A stretch of DNA of 64,000 nt from RGIG5579 sp045541915 (lineage in GTDB: Bacteria > Bacillota > Clostridia > Oscillospirales > SIG627): NCBI GenBank assembly GCA_045541915.1, contig JAZQJZ010000011.1:1-64000 (forward strand), read 5' to 3'. Numbering within the stretch: the first letter of the stretch is position 1; each line of letters begins with the position of its first letter. The notes under the pieces are model-generated. The model did not search any database and had not been told where the DNA came from. It saw nothing but the letters and a program-made list of their open reading frames with translations. This document shows positions 32,939 to 41,168 of the stretch, piece by piece. Made by a program: the position numbers and the translations under genes.

Positions 32939-33157
32939 ATGCCGCACTATCCGCGGATACGGAATTTACGGGAAGATAAGGATATGACCCAAACCGAAAT
33001 GAGCAAGATTCTTTCTTGCAGTCAGAGGGTCTATAGCAATTATGAACGGGGGGATATTGACATTCCCACCCAAACCCTTTGCAAGATCGCCGATTTTCAC
33101 AAGGTTTCTGTGGATTATCTCTTGGGCAGAACAAACAATCCCAAGATAAACGAATAA
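32939..33157 (+). CDS. XRE-family helix-turn-helix regulator
   Basis: A 72-residue Cro/C1-type protein, essentially one helix-turn-helix: IRNLREDKDMTQTEMSKIL (about 6-24), SQRVYSNYERGDIDIP (recognition helix region) and VSVDYLLGRTN at the end. The start at 32939 follows GGGGG; an in-frame ATG 15 bases upstream overlaps that ribosome site. It is divergent from the two lipoprotein genes and its own promoter overlaps the same perfect inverted repeat, so it is a likely autoregulating repressor of both sides. Confidence 0.85.
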   Translation: MPHYPRIRNLREDKDMTQTEMSKILSCSQRVYSNYERGDIDIPTQTLCKIADFHKVSVDYLLGRTNNPKINE

Positions 33158-33190
33158 AAGCGCCGAAAATCGGCGCTTTTTCTTTTTTTG
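33156..33190 (+). terminator. terminator after the XRE gene
   Basis: AAAAGCGCCGA (about 33157-33167) pairs with TCGGCGCTTTT, followed by TCTTTTTTTG. Confidence 0.88.
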
Positions 33191-33219
33191 CTGCCACCGT
33201 ACAATCGGTTCCGCGCGGG

Positions 33220-33670
33220 AGAAGACCCCTCCCCTACAGGGTTTGGAAAAACCGGAGATTGTGGTTTTGCGGGCTGTCGGGGACGTGGGCCCCTACAGGA
33301 TAAGACGAAACCGGAAACAAAGGCAAATAAAATTGGCATTGGCAAAGATCCGGCGGGAGGCAGGTTGCCTCCCCTACAGGGTCTGGTGAAAACGGAATTC
33401 CAGGTGACGAAACCGGAATTTCAGGCGAAAAATCGGGCAATGCAAAAACCGGTTTTCGGCGCAAGATTGGGTTTCTCCTTATTTCGTAGGGGAGGCAATC
33501 TGCCTCCCGCCCTGCGGCAATTCACAATTCTTTTTTTCACCTAAACCTCGTTCGGCATTGTAGGGGCCGACGTCCCCGACGGCCCGCCTTGCGAAAACCA
33601 AAACGAAAATTTCCACCAATACCTCGTTCGGCATTGTAGGGGCCGACGTCCCGACGGCCCGCCTTGCGAC
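33220..33670. repeat. GTAGGGG palindromic repeat cluster 3
   Basis: At least six units fill most of the 590-bp gap between the XRE gene and murI. Inverted units end in CCCCTACAGG at about 33,231-33,241, 33,290-33,299 and 33,371-33,381. Direct units are GTAGGGGAGGCAATCTGCCT then CCCGCCCTGCGG (about 33,487-33,518), GTAGGGGCCGACGTCCCCGA then CGGCCCGC (about 33,560-33,587), and a near copy lacking one C (about 33,636-33,662). The last two share flanking CTCGTTCGGCATT, so they form a tandem of about 76 bp. No gene in this gap. Confidence 0.85.
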
Positions 33671-33714
33671 AATCAAAACGAAATTTTCTACCAAATCCCC
33701 GTGCGGGCACCGAA

Positions 33715-33752
33715 AACAAAAAAGCCCTTTGCAAAATGCAAAAGGCTTTATT
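33715..33752 (-). terminator. terminator after murI
   Basis: AAAGCCCTTTGC (33721-33732) pairs with GCAAAAGGCTTT (33738-33749) with mostly matched stem. On the minus strand a T-run follows. Confidence 0.8.
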
Positions 33753-34539
33753 TTGATTCTTCTTTGAATTGTTCGCCCAGAAGGGCGCGGGCCAGGCGCT
33801 GGATCTCTTCCCCTCCGGCGGAAAATCGGAAGGAGACCTCTCCCCCTTCTTTTCCCTCGTTCAAAAGGCCCTTTTCCTCCAAAATGGCGCGCATTTGCCG
33901 GGCGGTTCCGGCGCCACCGTCATACAGGGTGACCCCTTGGCCGAAATACTCCTTCAGCGCCGGGGCAATGTGGGGATAATGGGTGCAGCCCAAAACCACC
34001 GCTTGCGGAGGGTTTTCCAGGGTGGAAAAGAGCGTTTTCAAATAGGATTTTATGGTTTCATCCTGCAGGTGCCCACCCTCGATCAGCTCTACCAGACCGG
34101 GACAAGGAAGCAGGGTGATCCGGGCGCGATCCTCAAACCGGGCCTTCAAATTCCGGATCCGGGCGGTTTTCACCGCAAGAGGCGTTGCCATCAATAAAAT
34201 ATTCTTTCCGGGGTTTTCCGTTACCGCCGGCTTTAAGGCCGGCTCAATGGCCACAATGGGAAAACCGGGATTTTGTTTCCGCAGAAGATCCGCGGCCGCG
34301 GCAGTGGCCGTGTTACAGGCAATGACCATGGCCTTACAGCCCAAGGACTGAAAATAGGTCAGCGCGTTTTGCGTCAGCGCCACCACCTCCTCCGGGTCGC
34401 GGCTTCCGTAAGGGGCATTGGCACGATCCCCAAAGAAGCAGTACCGTTCACCGGGAAGGGACAAAAGAAGCTCCTTCAAAACGGAAATACCGCCCAGGCC
34501 GGAATCAAAAACACCGATGGGCGCTTCTCTTTTTTCCAT
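33748..34539 (-). CDS. murI: glutamate racemase
   Basis: A 263-residue cofactor-independent racemase that makes D-glutamate for peptidoglycan. The N-terminal GVFDSGLGGISVLKEL is at about 8-23. The two catalytic Cys are visible in MVIACNTATAAA (about 72-83) and VLGCTHYPHI (about 184-193), together with the family EGGHL-type segment. Standard length. It is the last gene of a leftward run that begins near the YbaK-like gene; the ATG follows AGGGAGCAAAA. Confidence 0.95.
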   Translation of the reverse strand: MEKREAPIGVFDSGLGGISVLKELLLSLPGERYCFFGDRANAPYGSRDPEEVVALTQNALTYFQSLGCKAMVIACNTATAAAADLLRKQNPGFPIVAIEPALKPAVTENPGKNILLMATPLAVKTARIRNLKARFEDRARITLLPCPGLVELIEGGHLQDETIKSYLKTLFSTLENPPQAVVLGCTHYPHIAPALKEYFGQGVTLYDGGAGTARQMRAILEEKGLLNEGKEGGEVSFRFSAGGEEIQRLARALLGEQFKEESK

Positions 34540-34566
34540 TTTTGCTCCCTTCTTTCTTTCGGATCG

Positions 34567-35058
34567 TTACAGTAGAAAGTTTGAAATTGCCATCAAGATC
34601 GGCAAAATGGCATAGACCACAGCATCCAGCACCGAAGAGGCAAAGGCCCTCTGGGTTTTGGGATCCGGATCCGGTCGGTACCAGAAAAAGGCTTCGCCAA
34701 AGGCCATCAGATTCCCCAAAACGGAGAGGAAATACGCCTGGGCGCCAATGGAAAGGATCACCAGTGCGCCCAAAATCTTCAGCGCCAGATCCGCAAAGGC
34801 AAACCAGCCGATGACCAACTGCAGCACGCCCAAAACAAATAGGGCGGAAAAATTCATCACATTCAGCCAAAACAGCGCCGGGGGCATTTGTTCCTTCAGG
34901 GTAATCAGCAAATAGGCATTGGCGCCACGAAGAGAGGCCTTCTCAAGCCCTCTTTTTCCCAGCTTCCGCCGGAGAAATGAAACCAGGTGCTTGTGGGAAA
35001 TCAAAAGGATCACAAGGCCATAGACCAAAAATACGATCTGTGCAAAATTTCTTGCCAT
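34567..35058 (-). CDS. small integral membrane protein, function unknown
   Basis: A 163-residue protein with four or five predicted membrane segments (about 5-25, 55-80, 82-105, 110-135, 145-163) and a short basic loop after the first. No family recognised. It lies 27 bp upstream of murI and 18 bp downstream of another small membrane protein gene, so the three are probably co-transcribed. GGGGGAGAAG precedes the ATG. No charged membrane motif suggests a transport mechanism. Confidence 0.7.
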   Translation of the reverse strand: MARNFAQIVFLVYGLVILLISHKHLVSFLRRKLGKRGLEKASLRGANAYLLITLKEQMPPALFWLNVMNFSALFVLGVLQLVIGWFAFADLALKILGALVILSIGAQAYFLSVLGNLMAFGEAFFWYRPDPDPKTQRAFASSVLDAVVYAILPILMAISNFLL

Positions 35059-35076
35059 CTTCTCCCCCTTGTCGGA

Positions 35077-35544
35077 TCAGTCCAGAATACTGGTAAAATC
35101 CTTCTTTTCCTTGGGCAGGAAAATGGCCCGTCCCAAGGCAGCAGTCCAAACACAAAGCGGATAAAACACAAAATAAGGCGTGGTGTGCAAAAAGAGCTGC
35201 CGGGTCTCCACGATCCCATCCTCAAACATAAAGTTCCAGGCCAGATCCATAAAGAGAACATAAGCGGCAAAGCCCAAAAAGAAATGAATCACTCTCAGCA
35301 TAGCCCGGTTCTTCTTCCGGTCAAAAATGCGGTTCAAAAAACCAAGGCAAAGGGAAAAGGGCAGAATGCAGCCATAAAGCTTTCCAAACAGGTAGCTGAA
35401 AAACTGGAAGAAGGTCTGGTCGCCGCCGCCGGATTTATTTCCGATCAGGGCAAACACACCCACGTAAAAAAAACTGATCAGCAAAAAGGAAAGACAGGTG
35501 GTAAACACCACTTCCCGGACAAATTTTCTCGCGCTTTCGTTCAT
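35077..35544 (-). CDS. small integral membrane protein, function unknown
   Basis: A 155-residue protein with about four membrane segments (about 12-32, 40-65, 75-100, 110-130) and a C-terminal ALGRAIFLPKEKKDF tail. Not recognised; it has some flavour of ABC-transporter-permease-free DUF membrane proteins but I cannot name one. The ATG directly follows the TAA of the YbaK-like gene (TAAATG) with GGAGGA before it, so translation is probably coupled. Confidence 0.7.
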   Translation of the reverse strand: MNESARKFVREVVFTTCLSFLLISFFYVGVFALIGNKSGGGDQTFFQFFSYLFGKLYGCILPFSLCLGFLNRIFDRKKNRAMLRVIHFFLGFAAYVLFMDLAWNFMFEDGIVETRQLFLHTTPYFVFYPLCVWTAALGRAIFLPKEKKDFTSILD

Positions 35545-36096
35545 TTAGTCCTCCGATTCATTTGGTTCAATGGTAACAAAATTCGGTGTAATGGAGATGG
35601 CCGGAAGAAACAGGTGGAAAAAATCGTCCCGTTCCAGCACCACCGTGACCGTTTCATCCGAGGGATGAAAGCAGATCCTCTCCGCCTCCAACAGATCCCG
35701 GTCAACGGAAAAGGAAATGACCTTTTCTTCATCAAAGATCAGCTCCAGAGGGCTGACCGAGCCGGACCGGGTGTGCAAAATCCCATCCAGGATCCCCTCC
35801 TGGGCAAAGGAAAGGCGGCCGCTGGCCATCTGCCGGGAAACGGGCCCCGTGCGAAACCTTTTTTCAAAGGGCATGGTCAAAAGGTAAAACCGGGTCTTCT
35901 GCCGATTGGCCAGAACCAGGTTCTTGCAATGGGTGGCGTTTTCAATGCCGGCCTTGGCATCGTTTTGCAATTTTTCCGGCAGGGTATCGGTTTTGGGATG
36001 GGAAAAGGCCCGATAGGGAATCTTCTTTTCCTCTAAAAAAGCGAAGATCGCTTCTTTTTCACGGTTTTCGGAAAAATCTTTCTTGGTATTGTTCAT
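35545..36096 (-). CDS. YbaK/ProX-type aminoacyl-tRNA deacylase domain protein
   Basis: A 183-residue protein of the YbaK/prolyl-tRNA editing family, which hydrolyses mischarged tRNA such as Ala-Pro-tRNA or Cys-Pro-tRNA in trans. Family features: IPYRAFSHPKTDTLPE near 25-40, the conserved Lys in ATHCKNLVLANRQKTRFYLLTMP (about 54-76), and GRLSFAQEGILDGILHTRSGSVSPLEL (about 92-118), which includes the Gly-x-x-Ser-Pro loop. Specificity (ProXp-ala or other) is not determined. It is the first gene of the run leading to two membrane proteins and murI. Confidence 0.85.
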   Translation of the reverse strand: MNNTKKDFSENREKEAIFAFLEEKKIPYRAFSHPKTDTLPEKLQNDAKAGIENATHCKNLVLANRQKTRFYLLTMPFEKRFRTGPVSRQMASGRLSFAQEGILDGILHTRSGSVSPLELIFDEEKVISFSVDRDLLEAERICFHPSDETVTVVLERDDFFHLFLPAISITPNFVTIEPNESED

Positions 36097-36118
36097 AGGC
36101 TTATTGTAACAAATAGAA

Positions 36119-36152
36119 GAAAATCCTGCAAGTACTTTGCAGGATTTTTCAT
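36119..36152 (-). terminator. terminator after rplT
   Basis: AAATCCTGCAA pairs with TTGCAGGATTT around a short loop (36121-36147). On the minus strand it follows the rplT stop and precedes the YbaK-like promoter region. Confidence 0.8.
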
Positions 36153-36163
36153 CGTCTTCTGTT

Positions 36164-36517
36164 TTATCTGGCGCTCTTTGCCTTCTCTACCAGAGCGGCA
36201 AAGGCTTCCTTGTCGTTGACGGCAAGGTCAGCGAGCATCTTGCGGTTCAGCTCGATGCCGGCCTTTTTCAGACCGTTCATAAAGGTGGAGTAGTTCATAC
36301 CGCACACCTTAGCCTGAGCGGAAATTCTGGTGATCCAGAGCTTGCGGAAATCTCTCTTCTTGGCTTTTCTGCCGACGAATGCGTAGTTACCGCTCTTCAT
36401 GACGGCTTGCTTCGCCATCTTAAAATGCTTACTCTTAGCTCCCCAGTAGCCCTTAGCGGCTTTCAAAACTTTCTTTCTTCTTGCGCGGGTTACTTTTGCA
36501 AATTTAATTCTTGCCAT
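36164..36517 (-). CDS. rplT: 50S ribosomal protein L20
   Basis: A 117-residue L20, a large-subunit assembly protein that also represses its own operon by binding the infC leader RNA. The typical start MARIKFAKVTRARRKKVLK and GYWGAKSKHFKMAKQAVMKS are present, as is the conserved RKLWITRISAQ. Last gene of infC-rpmI-rplT. Confidence 0.98.
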   Translation of the reverse strand: MARIKFAKVTRARRKKVLKAAKGYWGAKSKHFKMAKQAVMKSGNYAFVGRKAKKRDFRKLWITRISAQAKVCGMNYSTFMNGLKKAGIELNRKMLADLAVNDKEAFAALVEKAKSAR

Positions 36518-36571
36518 TTTTTATCACACTGCGTTCAAAACGCTTATCCTTTCTTTGATTTTTCCCTTTTC

Positions 36572-36769
36572 TTATGCGTAGGGAATGAGCTTCTTGATGT
36601 TCTTTGCGTTGCAATCGGAAATGTAAGCAGCCTTACGCAGTGCTCTCTTACGCTTGGTGGTCTTCAGGTGGACCTGATGTCTTCTTCCCTGCTGGGTCAT
36701 CTTCACCTTACCGCTTTTGGTCACGGAAAATCTCTTGGCGGATGCCTTGTGAGTACGGATTTTTGCCAT
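36572..36769 (-). CDS. rpmI: 50S ribosomal protein L35
   Basis: A 65-residue L35 with the family start MAKIRTHKASAKRFSVTKSG and RRHQVHLKTTKRKRALRK. Between infC and rplT, 21 and 54 bp from them, as in nearly all bacteria. Confidence 0.98.
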   Translation of the reverse strand: MAKIRTHKASAKRFSVTKSGKVKMTQQGRRHQVHLKTTKRKRALRKAAYISDCNAKNIKKLIPYA

Positions 36770-36790
36770 TTTTCTTTCTTCCTTTACTGA

Positions 36791-37306
36791 TTATTTTTTT
36801 TGGGGTGCGACAAACATTGTCATAAAGCGTCCCTCTAAATGAGGTTTCTTTTCCACGGTGCCGCAATCTTCCACGGCTTGGGCGATCTGGCCCATCAGAT
36901 CAACACCGCGCTGCGTATTGTTCATTTCACGGCCGGAGAACATAATGGTCATTTTCACCTTGTTGCCAGCGGCAAGAAAGCGCTTCGCGTGGGAAATTTT
37001 GGTATCAAAGTCGTGCTGACCGATTCTGCAGGAAAACTTGATTTCCTTGGTTTCTACCGTTACCTGCTTCTTGCGGGATTCCTTTTCCTTTTTGCTGCGA
37101 TCGAAACGGTATTTACCGTAATCCATGATCTTGCAAACAGGTGTGGGGTCGTTGGGGTTCATCTCCACAAGATCCATCCCTTTTTCGTAAGCGATCTCCA
37201 GAGCGCGAGACGTTTTCATTACGCCAAGCTGACTTCCATCGGAGTCGATCACTCTTACCTCGGCTGCGCGGATCTTTTCATTGATGGTCATTTCCTTTGC
37301 GGCTAT
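36791..37306 (-). CDS. infC: translation initiation factor IF-3 (probable AUA start)
   Basis: A 171-residue IF-3, which checks start codons on the 30S subunit. N-terminal domain: TINEKIRAAEVRVIDSDG, CKIMDYGKYRF; C-terminal domain: EIKFSCRIGQHDFDTK, KVKMTIMFSGREMNN. The start is placed at ATA (37306-37304): a perfect GGAGGT (37319-37314) lies 7 bp before it, and reading from there gives (M)AAKEMTINE, which aligns with the usual IF-3 start. The first ATG (37291) would be 22 bp from the ribosome site. Rare starts in infC (AUU in E. coli) let IF-3 limit its own synthesis. The leader carries an attenuator. Confidence 0.93.
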   Translation of the reverse strand: MAAKEMTINEKIRAAEVRVIDSDGSQLGVMKTSRALEIAYEKGMDLVEMNPNDPTPVCKIMDYGKYRFDRSKKEKESRKKQVTVETKEIKFSCRIGQHDFDTKISHAKRFLAAGNKVKMTIMFSGREMNNTQRGVDLMGQIAQAVEDCGTVEKKPHLEGRFMTMFVAPQKK

Positions 37307-37450
37307 CTTTGCCACCTCCAAAAAATAAAATGCGGAGAAACAACTCTCCGCATCAAAAAAGCACAGTAATCGCATTACCGGATTTTTATTAACACTGCCA
37401 GGCTCTCTGGTCGGCAGGTGAGAACGGAAAGTTCTTCTTCCTTTTAGGGT
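37307..37450 (-). ncRNA. L20-type leader with attenuator upstream of infC
   Basis: The transcript from the promoter at 37457-37485 has about 145 nt before infC. It ends with a terminator hairpin, ATGCGGAGA/TCTCCGCAT (37330-37338 with 37345-37353), followed by a T-run directly before the infC ribosome site. This matches L20 leaders in Bacillota, where L20 binding favours termination. I infer the family from position and the terminator rather than from a checked covariance model. Confidence 0.75.
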
Positions 37451-37456
37451 TCTTTG

Positions 37457-37485
37457 ATTATATCCTCAAAACGGCCCTTTGTCAA
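37457..37485 (-). promoter_or_regulatory. consensus promoter of infC-rpmI-rplT
   Basis: TTGACA (37485-37480), 17-bp spacer, TATAAT (37462-37457) on the minus strand; a perfect consensus. Confidence 0.9.
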
Positions 37486-37498
37486 GGTCATTCACGGA

Positions 37499-38032
37499 TT
37501 ATTTACAAAAATTCTCAATGTAAGAGTCAATGGCGGCGTCGATGATCTTCACAGCGACCGACCGATCGCCCACCTCATTCACCACGGTATCCTTTCCTTC
37601 CAGCTGCTTATACACCCGGAAAAAGTGGTTCATTTCCGCGGAAATGTGCTCCGGAAGCTGAGAAATGTCTACATAGTGATTATACGTGGGATCCTCAAAG
37701 GGAATGGCAATGATCTTCTCATCGTTTCTGCCATTGTCGATCATGGTGATCACGCCAATGGGATAGCACCGCACCAGAGTCATAGGCTCCAATTCCTCGC
37801 TGCACAGAAGCAAAACATCCAGCGGGTCCTGGTCGTCGCCGAAGGTACGGGGAATAAAGCCGTAATTTGCCGGGTAATGGGTGGAGGTATACAGGATCCG
37901 GTCCAACTTCAAATACCCGGTCTCCTTATCCAATTCGTATTTTTTCTTGGAGCCCTTGGGGATCTCGATCACCGCAACAAAATCCGTGGAGGTGATGCGC
38001 TTGGGGCTCATATCGTGCCAGATATTACTCAT
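37499..38032 (-). CDS. ppa: inorganic pyrophosphatase (family I)
   Basis: A 177-residue soluble pyrophosphatase. The active-site blocks HYPANYGFIPRTFGDDQDPLDVLLL (metal-binding Asp residues) and IDNGRNDEKIIAIP are present. Family I is less usual in Bacillota than the manganese family II enzyme. The ATG overlaps the nrdR stop by 4 bp (ATGA), so the two are translationally coupled. Confidence 0.95.
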   Translation of the reverse strand: MSNIWHDMSPKRITSTDFVAVIEIPKGSKKKYELDKETGYLKLDRILYTSTHYPANYGFIPRTFGDDQDPLDVLLLCSEELEPMTLVRCYPIGVITMIDNGRNDEKIIAIPFEDPTYNHYVDISQLPEHISAEMNHFFRVYKQLEGKDTVVNEVGDRSVAVKIIDAAIDSYIENFCK

Positions 38033-38508
38033 TTCTTCTCCCCTTCCTTCTTCTTTCTGTCCTTCAGAAGAATCTCCAGTTCCTCCATAAAGGTATTGAT
38101 ATCCTGGAACCGGCGGTAAACAGAGGCAAAGCGAACATACGCCACCTCGTCCAGCTCCCGCAGGCCGTCCATGATCATCTCGCCGATTTTGGCAGAGGAG
38201 ACCTCATTTTCACCGCAGGAGGCCACATCTGACTCGATTTTGGCCACCAGTCCCTCCATTTTCTCAAAGGGAACGGGCCTTTTTTCGCAGGCGCGCAAAA
38301 TGCCGTTTAACACCTTGGTGCGGTCAAAGGCTTCCCGGGAGCCGTCCTTTTTCACCACCACAACGGGCATTTCCTCCACTCTTTCATAAGTGGTGAACCG
38401 TCTTTGGCAACGGAGACATTCCCGGCGGCGGCGAATACAGCCGAAATCCTCTGCCGGGCGGGAATCCAGTACCTTGCTTTCCGTGTAAGCACAGCTTGGA
38501 CACTTCAT
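38029..38508 (-). CDS. nrdR: transcriptional repressor NrdR
   Basis: A 159-residue regulator of ribonucleotide reductase genes. It has an N-terminal zinc ribbon (MKCPSC ... CLRCQRRFTTYE, Cys at 3, 6, 31, 34) and an ATP-cone domain from about 49 (VVKKDGSREAFDRTKVLNGI). Length is standard. Ribonucleotide reductase genes are not in the window. GGAGAAGCC precedes the ATG. Confidence 0.96.
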   Translation of the reverse strand: MKCPSCAYTESKVLDSRPAEDFGCIRRRRECLRCQRRFTTYERVEEMPVVVVKKDGSREAFDRTKVLNGILRACEKRPVPFEKMEGLVAKIESDVASCGENEVSSAKIGEMIMDGLRELDEVAYVRFASVYRRFQDINTFMEELEILLKDRKKKEGEKK

Positions 38509-38524
38509 AGGCTTCTCCTTTTCT

Positions 38525-39313
38525 TTAAGGCTCCAGGTTGATCAGTCCGTCTTTGAAATAACCGGTATAGACCCTGGGGGTCTCTCCTTCGGCGGCGGCC
38601 CAGGTGTAGGTGCCCTGGCCGTGGAGCTTTCCGTCCAAAAAGGAGCCGGTATAGCTATCGCCATTGGCCCAGGTGTAGGTCCCTTGACCGGTGCGCACAT
38701 CGTCCAAAAAGGAGCCGGTGTATTTGTCACCGCTCGCCCAGGTGTAGGTGCCCTGGCCGTTTTTCTTATCATCGGTAAAGGCGCCCTCATATACATCGCC
38801 ACCGGCCATCACATAGGTTCCGGTGCCGTTTTTCATATTGTCCACAAAATTGCCGGTGTAGCTGGAGCCGTCAGCGAAGGTATAGACCCCCTGCCCCTGG
38901 CGCAGACCGTAGCGCCACTGGCCGGAATAGGTATCCCCGGAGGCGTAGATCATAATGCCGTCGCCCTCCCGGACGCCGTCCAGAAAATCGCCCTCATATA
39001 CATCACCGGAAGAATAGCTGAGCTTTCCGTGACCGTGGGGAACCAGGTTTTTCACCTCGCCCACATACACATCGCCGTTTTCATAGGAAAGGGTCTGGGT
39101 GGTGGCGTTGTACTTGGCCTTGCCCTCCTCCAGATACGCCGTGCCCTTTACCGGAACACCGTCCTGAAGCTTTCCCAGAAAATGGATTCCGTTTTCCAGC
39201 GTGGTATACTGAAAACCGAAAAGCCAGCCCGAAAGCACCACAATGCCCAGGGCCAAAATCAGCGCCAGAAGCACGACTACCGAGATCGCAGCGCCTTTTT
39301 TCTGCTTTGCCAT
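38525..39313 (-). CDS. membrane-anchored MORN-repeat protein
   Basis: A 262-residue protein with one N-terminal transmembrane segment (about 8-32), a short linker and then about eight MORN-type repeats of 23 residues (pattern G-D-x-Y-x-G-x-F-x-x-x-x-x-x-G-x-G-x-Y) from about 78 to the end. The repeats form a curved beta-sheet on the outer side of the membrane. Function in bacteria is not established; roles in membrane or cell-wall contact are guesses. The start at 39313 follows AAAGGAGACAG; a longer reading from 39349 lacks a ribosome site. Confidence 0.8.
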   Translation of the reverse strand: MAKQKKGAAISVVVLLALILALGIVVLSGWLFGFQYTTLENGIHFLGKLQDGVPVKGTAYLEEGKAKYNATTQTLSYENGDVYVGEVKNLVPHGHGKLSYSSGDVYEGDFLDGVREGDGIMIYASGDTYSGQWRYGLRQGQGVYTFADGSSYTGNFVDNMKNGTGTYVMAGGDVYEGAFTDDKKNGQGTYTWASGDKYTGSFLDDVRTGQGTYTWANGDSYTGSFLDGKLHGQGTYTWAAAEGETPRVYTGYFKDGLINLEP

Positions 39314-39361
39314 ACTGTCTCCTTTCTGTTTTCCCCTTGGGAAAAACAAAGGTGTTTCTTC

Positions 39362-39811
39362 TTATAAATAAATGCCGAAATGCTTCAAAAGACCCGGTAC
39401 CAGGTAATACAGGATCACCAGAGCCAGGTAGATCCCCAGAATACAAAGGACCTCCTGCCACCAGCGGAAGGTGGACGCCTTCAGATAATACTGCGCCTTT
39501 TTCAGCCGCTGGGGGGGAATGTAAAACCGGGGATCCTCCCCTTCCTTTTCCACCTTTTCGATCAGGTGATCAGGCGAGGAGATCGCTTTGGGGGAAAGAC
39601 CGCCCAGCTCCGCTTGTGTCAGCGCCGTTTCCGGAGAGGTACATTCCTTTTCCAGGAGCACCTTTGCCGCCTTGCCCACGGTTTTCCGACGGGTGGAAAG
39701 ATACAGCCAGGCAAACAAAACGGCAAGGAAAATGCACCACATATAAAGGGATGCGGTATCCTTTGTGGGGGGAACGAATAAAACGGAGATGGACTCCCAG
39801 ATTACTTGCAT
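39362..39811 (-). CDS. two-segment membrane protein, function unknown
   Basis: A 149-residue protein with membrane segments at about 22-40 and 118-140 and a soluble middle part of about 75 residues between them that is Glu/Lys-rich. Not recognised. It sits 19 bp after serS and 48 bp before the MORN gene in the same direction. Confidence 0.65.
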   Translation of the reverse strand: MQVIWESISVLFVPPTKDTASLYMWCIFLAVLFAWLYLSTRRKTVGKAAKVLLEKECTSPETALTQAELGGLSPKAISSPDHLIEKVEKEGEDPRFYIPPQRLKKAQYYLKASTFRWWQEVLCILGIYLALVILYYLVPGLLKHFGIYL

Positions 39812-39830
39812 ATCAAACTCCCATGATCCT

Positions 39831-41129
39831 TCAGATCTTCTTTGTGATCTTCTCGCAAAAGCCCATATAAGGCTGGAGCGCCTTGGGAATGCGAATGGTA
39901 TAGGCGCCGTCCTTCATTTCCAGATTGTTCTCCAGAAGGGCAATGAGCATACGGGGCGGTGCCACCACCGTGTTATTCAAGGTATGAGCAAAGTATTTCT
40001 TGCCGTCCTCGCCCTTCACGCGAATGCCCAAGCGGCGAGCCTGTGCGTCGCCCAGATTGGAGCAGGAGCAAACCTCAAAATACTTCTGCAAACGGGGGCT
40101 CCAGGCCTCCACGTCATAGCTTTTCACCTTCAGATCGGCCAGGTCTCCCGAGCAGCACTCCAGCGTGCGAACGGGCACATCCAGACTGCGGAACAGATCC
40201 ACGGAATAGCGCCACATCTTATGGAACCAATCCATGCTCTCCTCAGGCTTACAGATGACCACCATTTCCTGCTTTTCAAACTGGTGGATACGGTAAATGC
40301 CTCTTTCCTCAATGCCGTGAGCGCCCTTTTCCTTGCGGAAGCAAGGGGAGTAGCTGGTCATGGTCAAAGGCAGGCTTTCTGCCGGGGTGAGGGTGTTGAT
40401 AAACTTACCGATCATGGAGTGCTCGCTGGTACCGATGAGGAACAGGTCTTCCCCTTCGATCTTATACATCATGGCTTCCATTTCCTCAAAACTCATCACG
40501 CCCGTTACCACTTCAGACCGGATCATAAAGGGAGGGATGTAATAGGTAAAGCCCTTATCGATCATAAAGTCACGGGCATAGGCAGTCACCGCGCTGTGAA
40601 GACGGGCAATGTCGCCCATCAGATAATAAAAGCCTTCTCCGGCCACTCTGCCGGCGGCTTCCTTGTCGATGCCGTTAAAATAGGCCATAATATCCGTGTG
40701 ATAAGGAATTTCAAAGTCCACACTGGTCTTTTCCCCGAAGCATTCCACCTCCACATTGTCTTCATCGTTCTTGCCGATGGGCACGGAAGGGTCAATGATA
40801 TTGGGGATCTTCATCATTTTTTCCTTCAATTCAGCAGAAAGGGTAGATTCCTTTTCCTCCAATTCCTTCAGCTCTGCCGCCTGGTCGTTCACCAGCTTCT
40901 TGATCTTTTCCGCCTCTTCTCTTTCCCCTTTTGCCATGAGAAAGCCGATCTGCTTGGAGATCTTATTGCGGTTGGCACGCAACTCCTCCCCGCGCTTCAG
41001 TGCCGCCATTTTTTCATCGTAAAGGGCAATGACCTCATCCACCAAGGGAAGCTTATCCTCTTTGAATTTCTTTTTGATGTTCTCTTTTACCAAATCCGGG
41101 TTTTCTTTGACAAACTTAATATCCAGCAT
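39831..41129 (-). CDS. serS: seryl-tRNA synthetase
   Basis: A 432-residue class II synthetase that charges tRNA-Ser. It has an N-terminal antiparallel coiled-coil arm (about 1-105, LDIKFVKENPDLVKENIKKK), motif 2 with FRKEKGAHGIEERGIYRIHQFEK and motif 3 near the C-terminus (NNTVVAPPRMLIALLENN). Standard length. Located between parB and a small membrane protein gene, reading away from the origin. Confidence 0.97.
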   Translation of the reverse strand: MLDIKFVKENPDLVKENIKKKFKEDKLPLVDEVIALYDEKMAALKRGEELRANRNKISKQIGFLMAKGEREEAEKIKKLVNDQAAELKELEEKESTLSAELKEKMMKIPNIIDPSVPIGKNDEDNVEVECFGEKTSVDFEIPYHTDIMAYFNGIDKEAAGRVAGEGFYYLMGDIARLHSAVTAYARDFMIDKGFTYYIPPFMIRSEVVTGVMSFEEMEAMMYKIEGEDLFLIGTSEHSMIGKFINTLTPAESLPLTMTSYSPCFRKEKGAHGIEERGIYRIHQFEKQEMVVICKPEESMDWFHKMWRYSVDLFRSLDVPVRTLECCSGDLADLKVKSYDVEAWSPRLQKYFEVCSCSNLGDAQARRLGIRVKGEDGKKYFAHTLNNTVVAPPRMLIALLENNLEMKDGAYTIRIPKALQPYMGFCEKITKKI

Positions 41130-41168
41130 TGTTCTTTCTTCTTTCTGATTTATATTTTATTGTAAACT

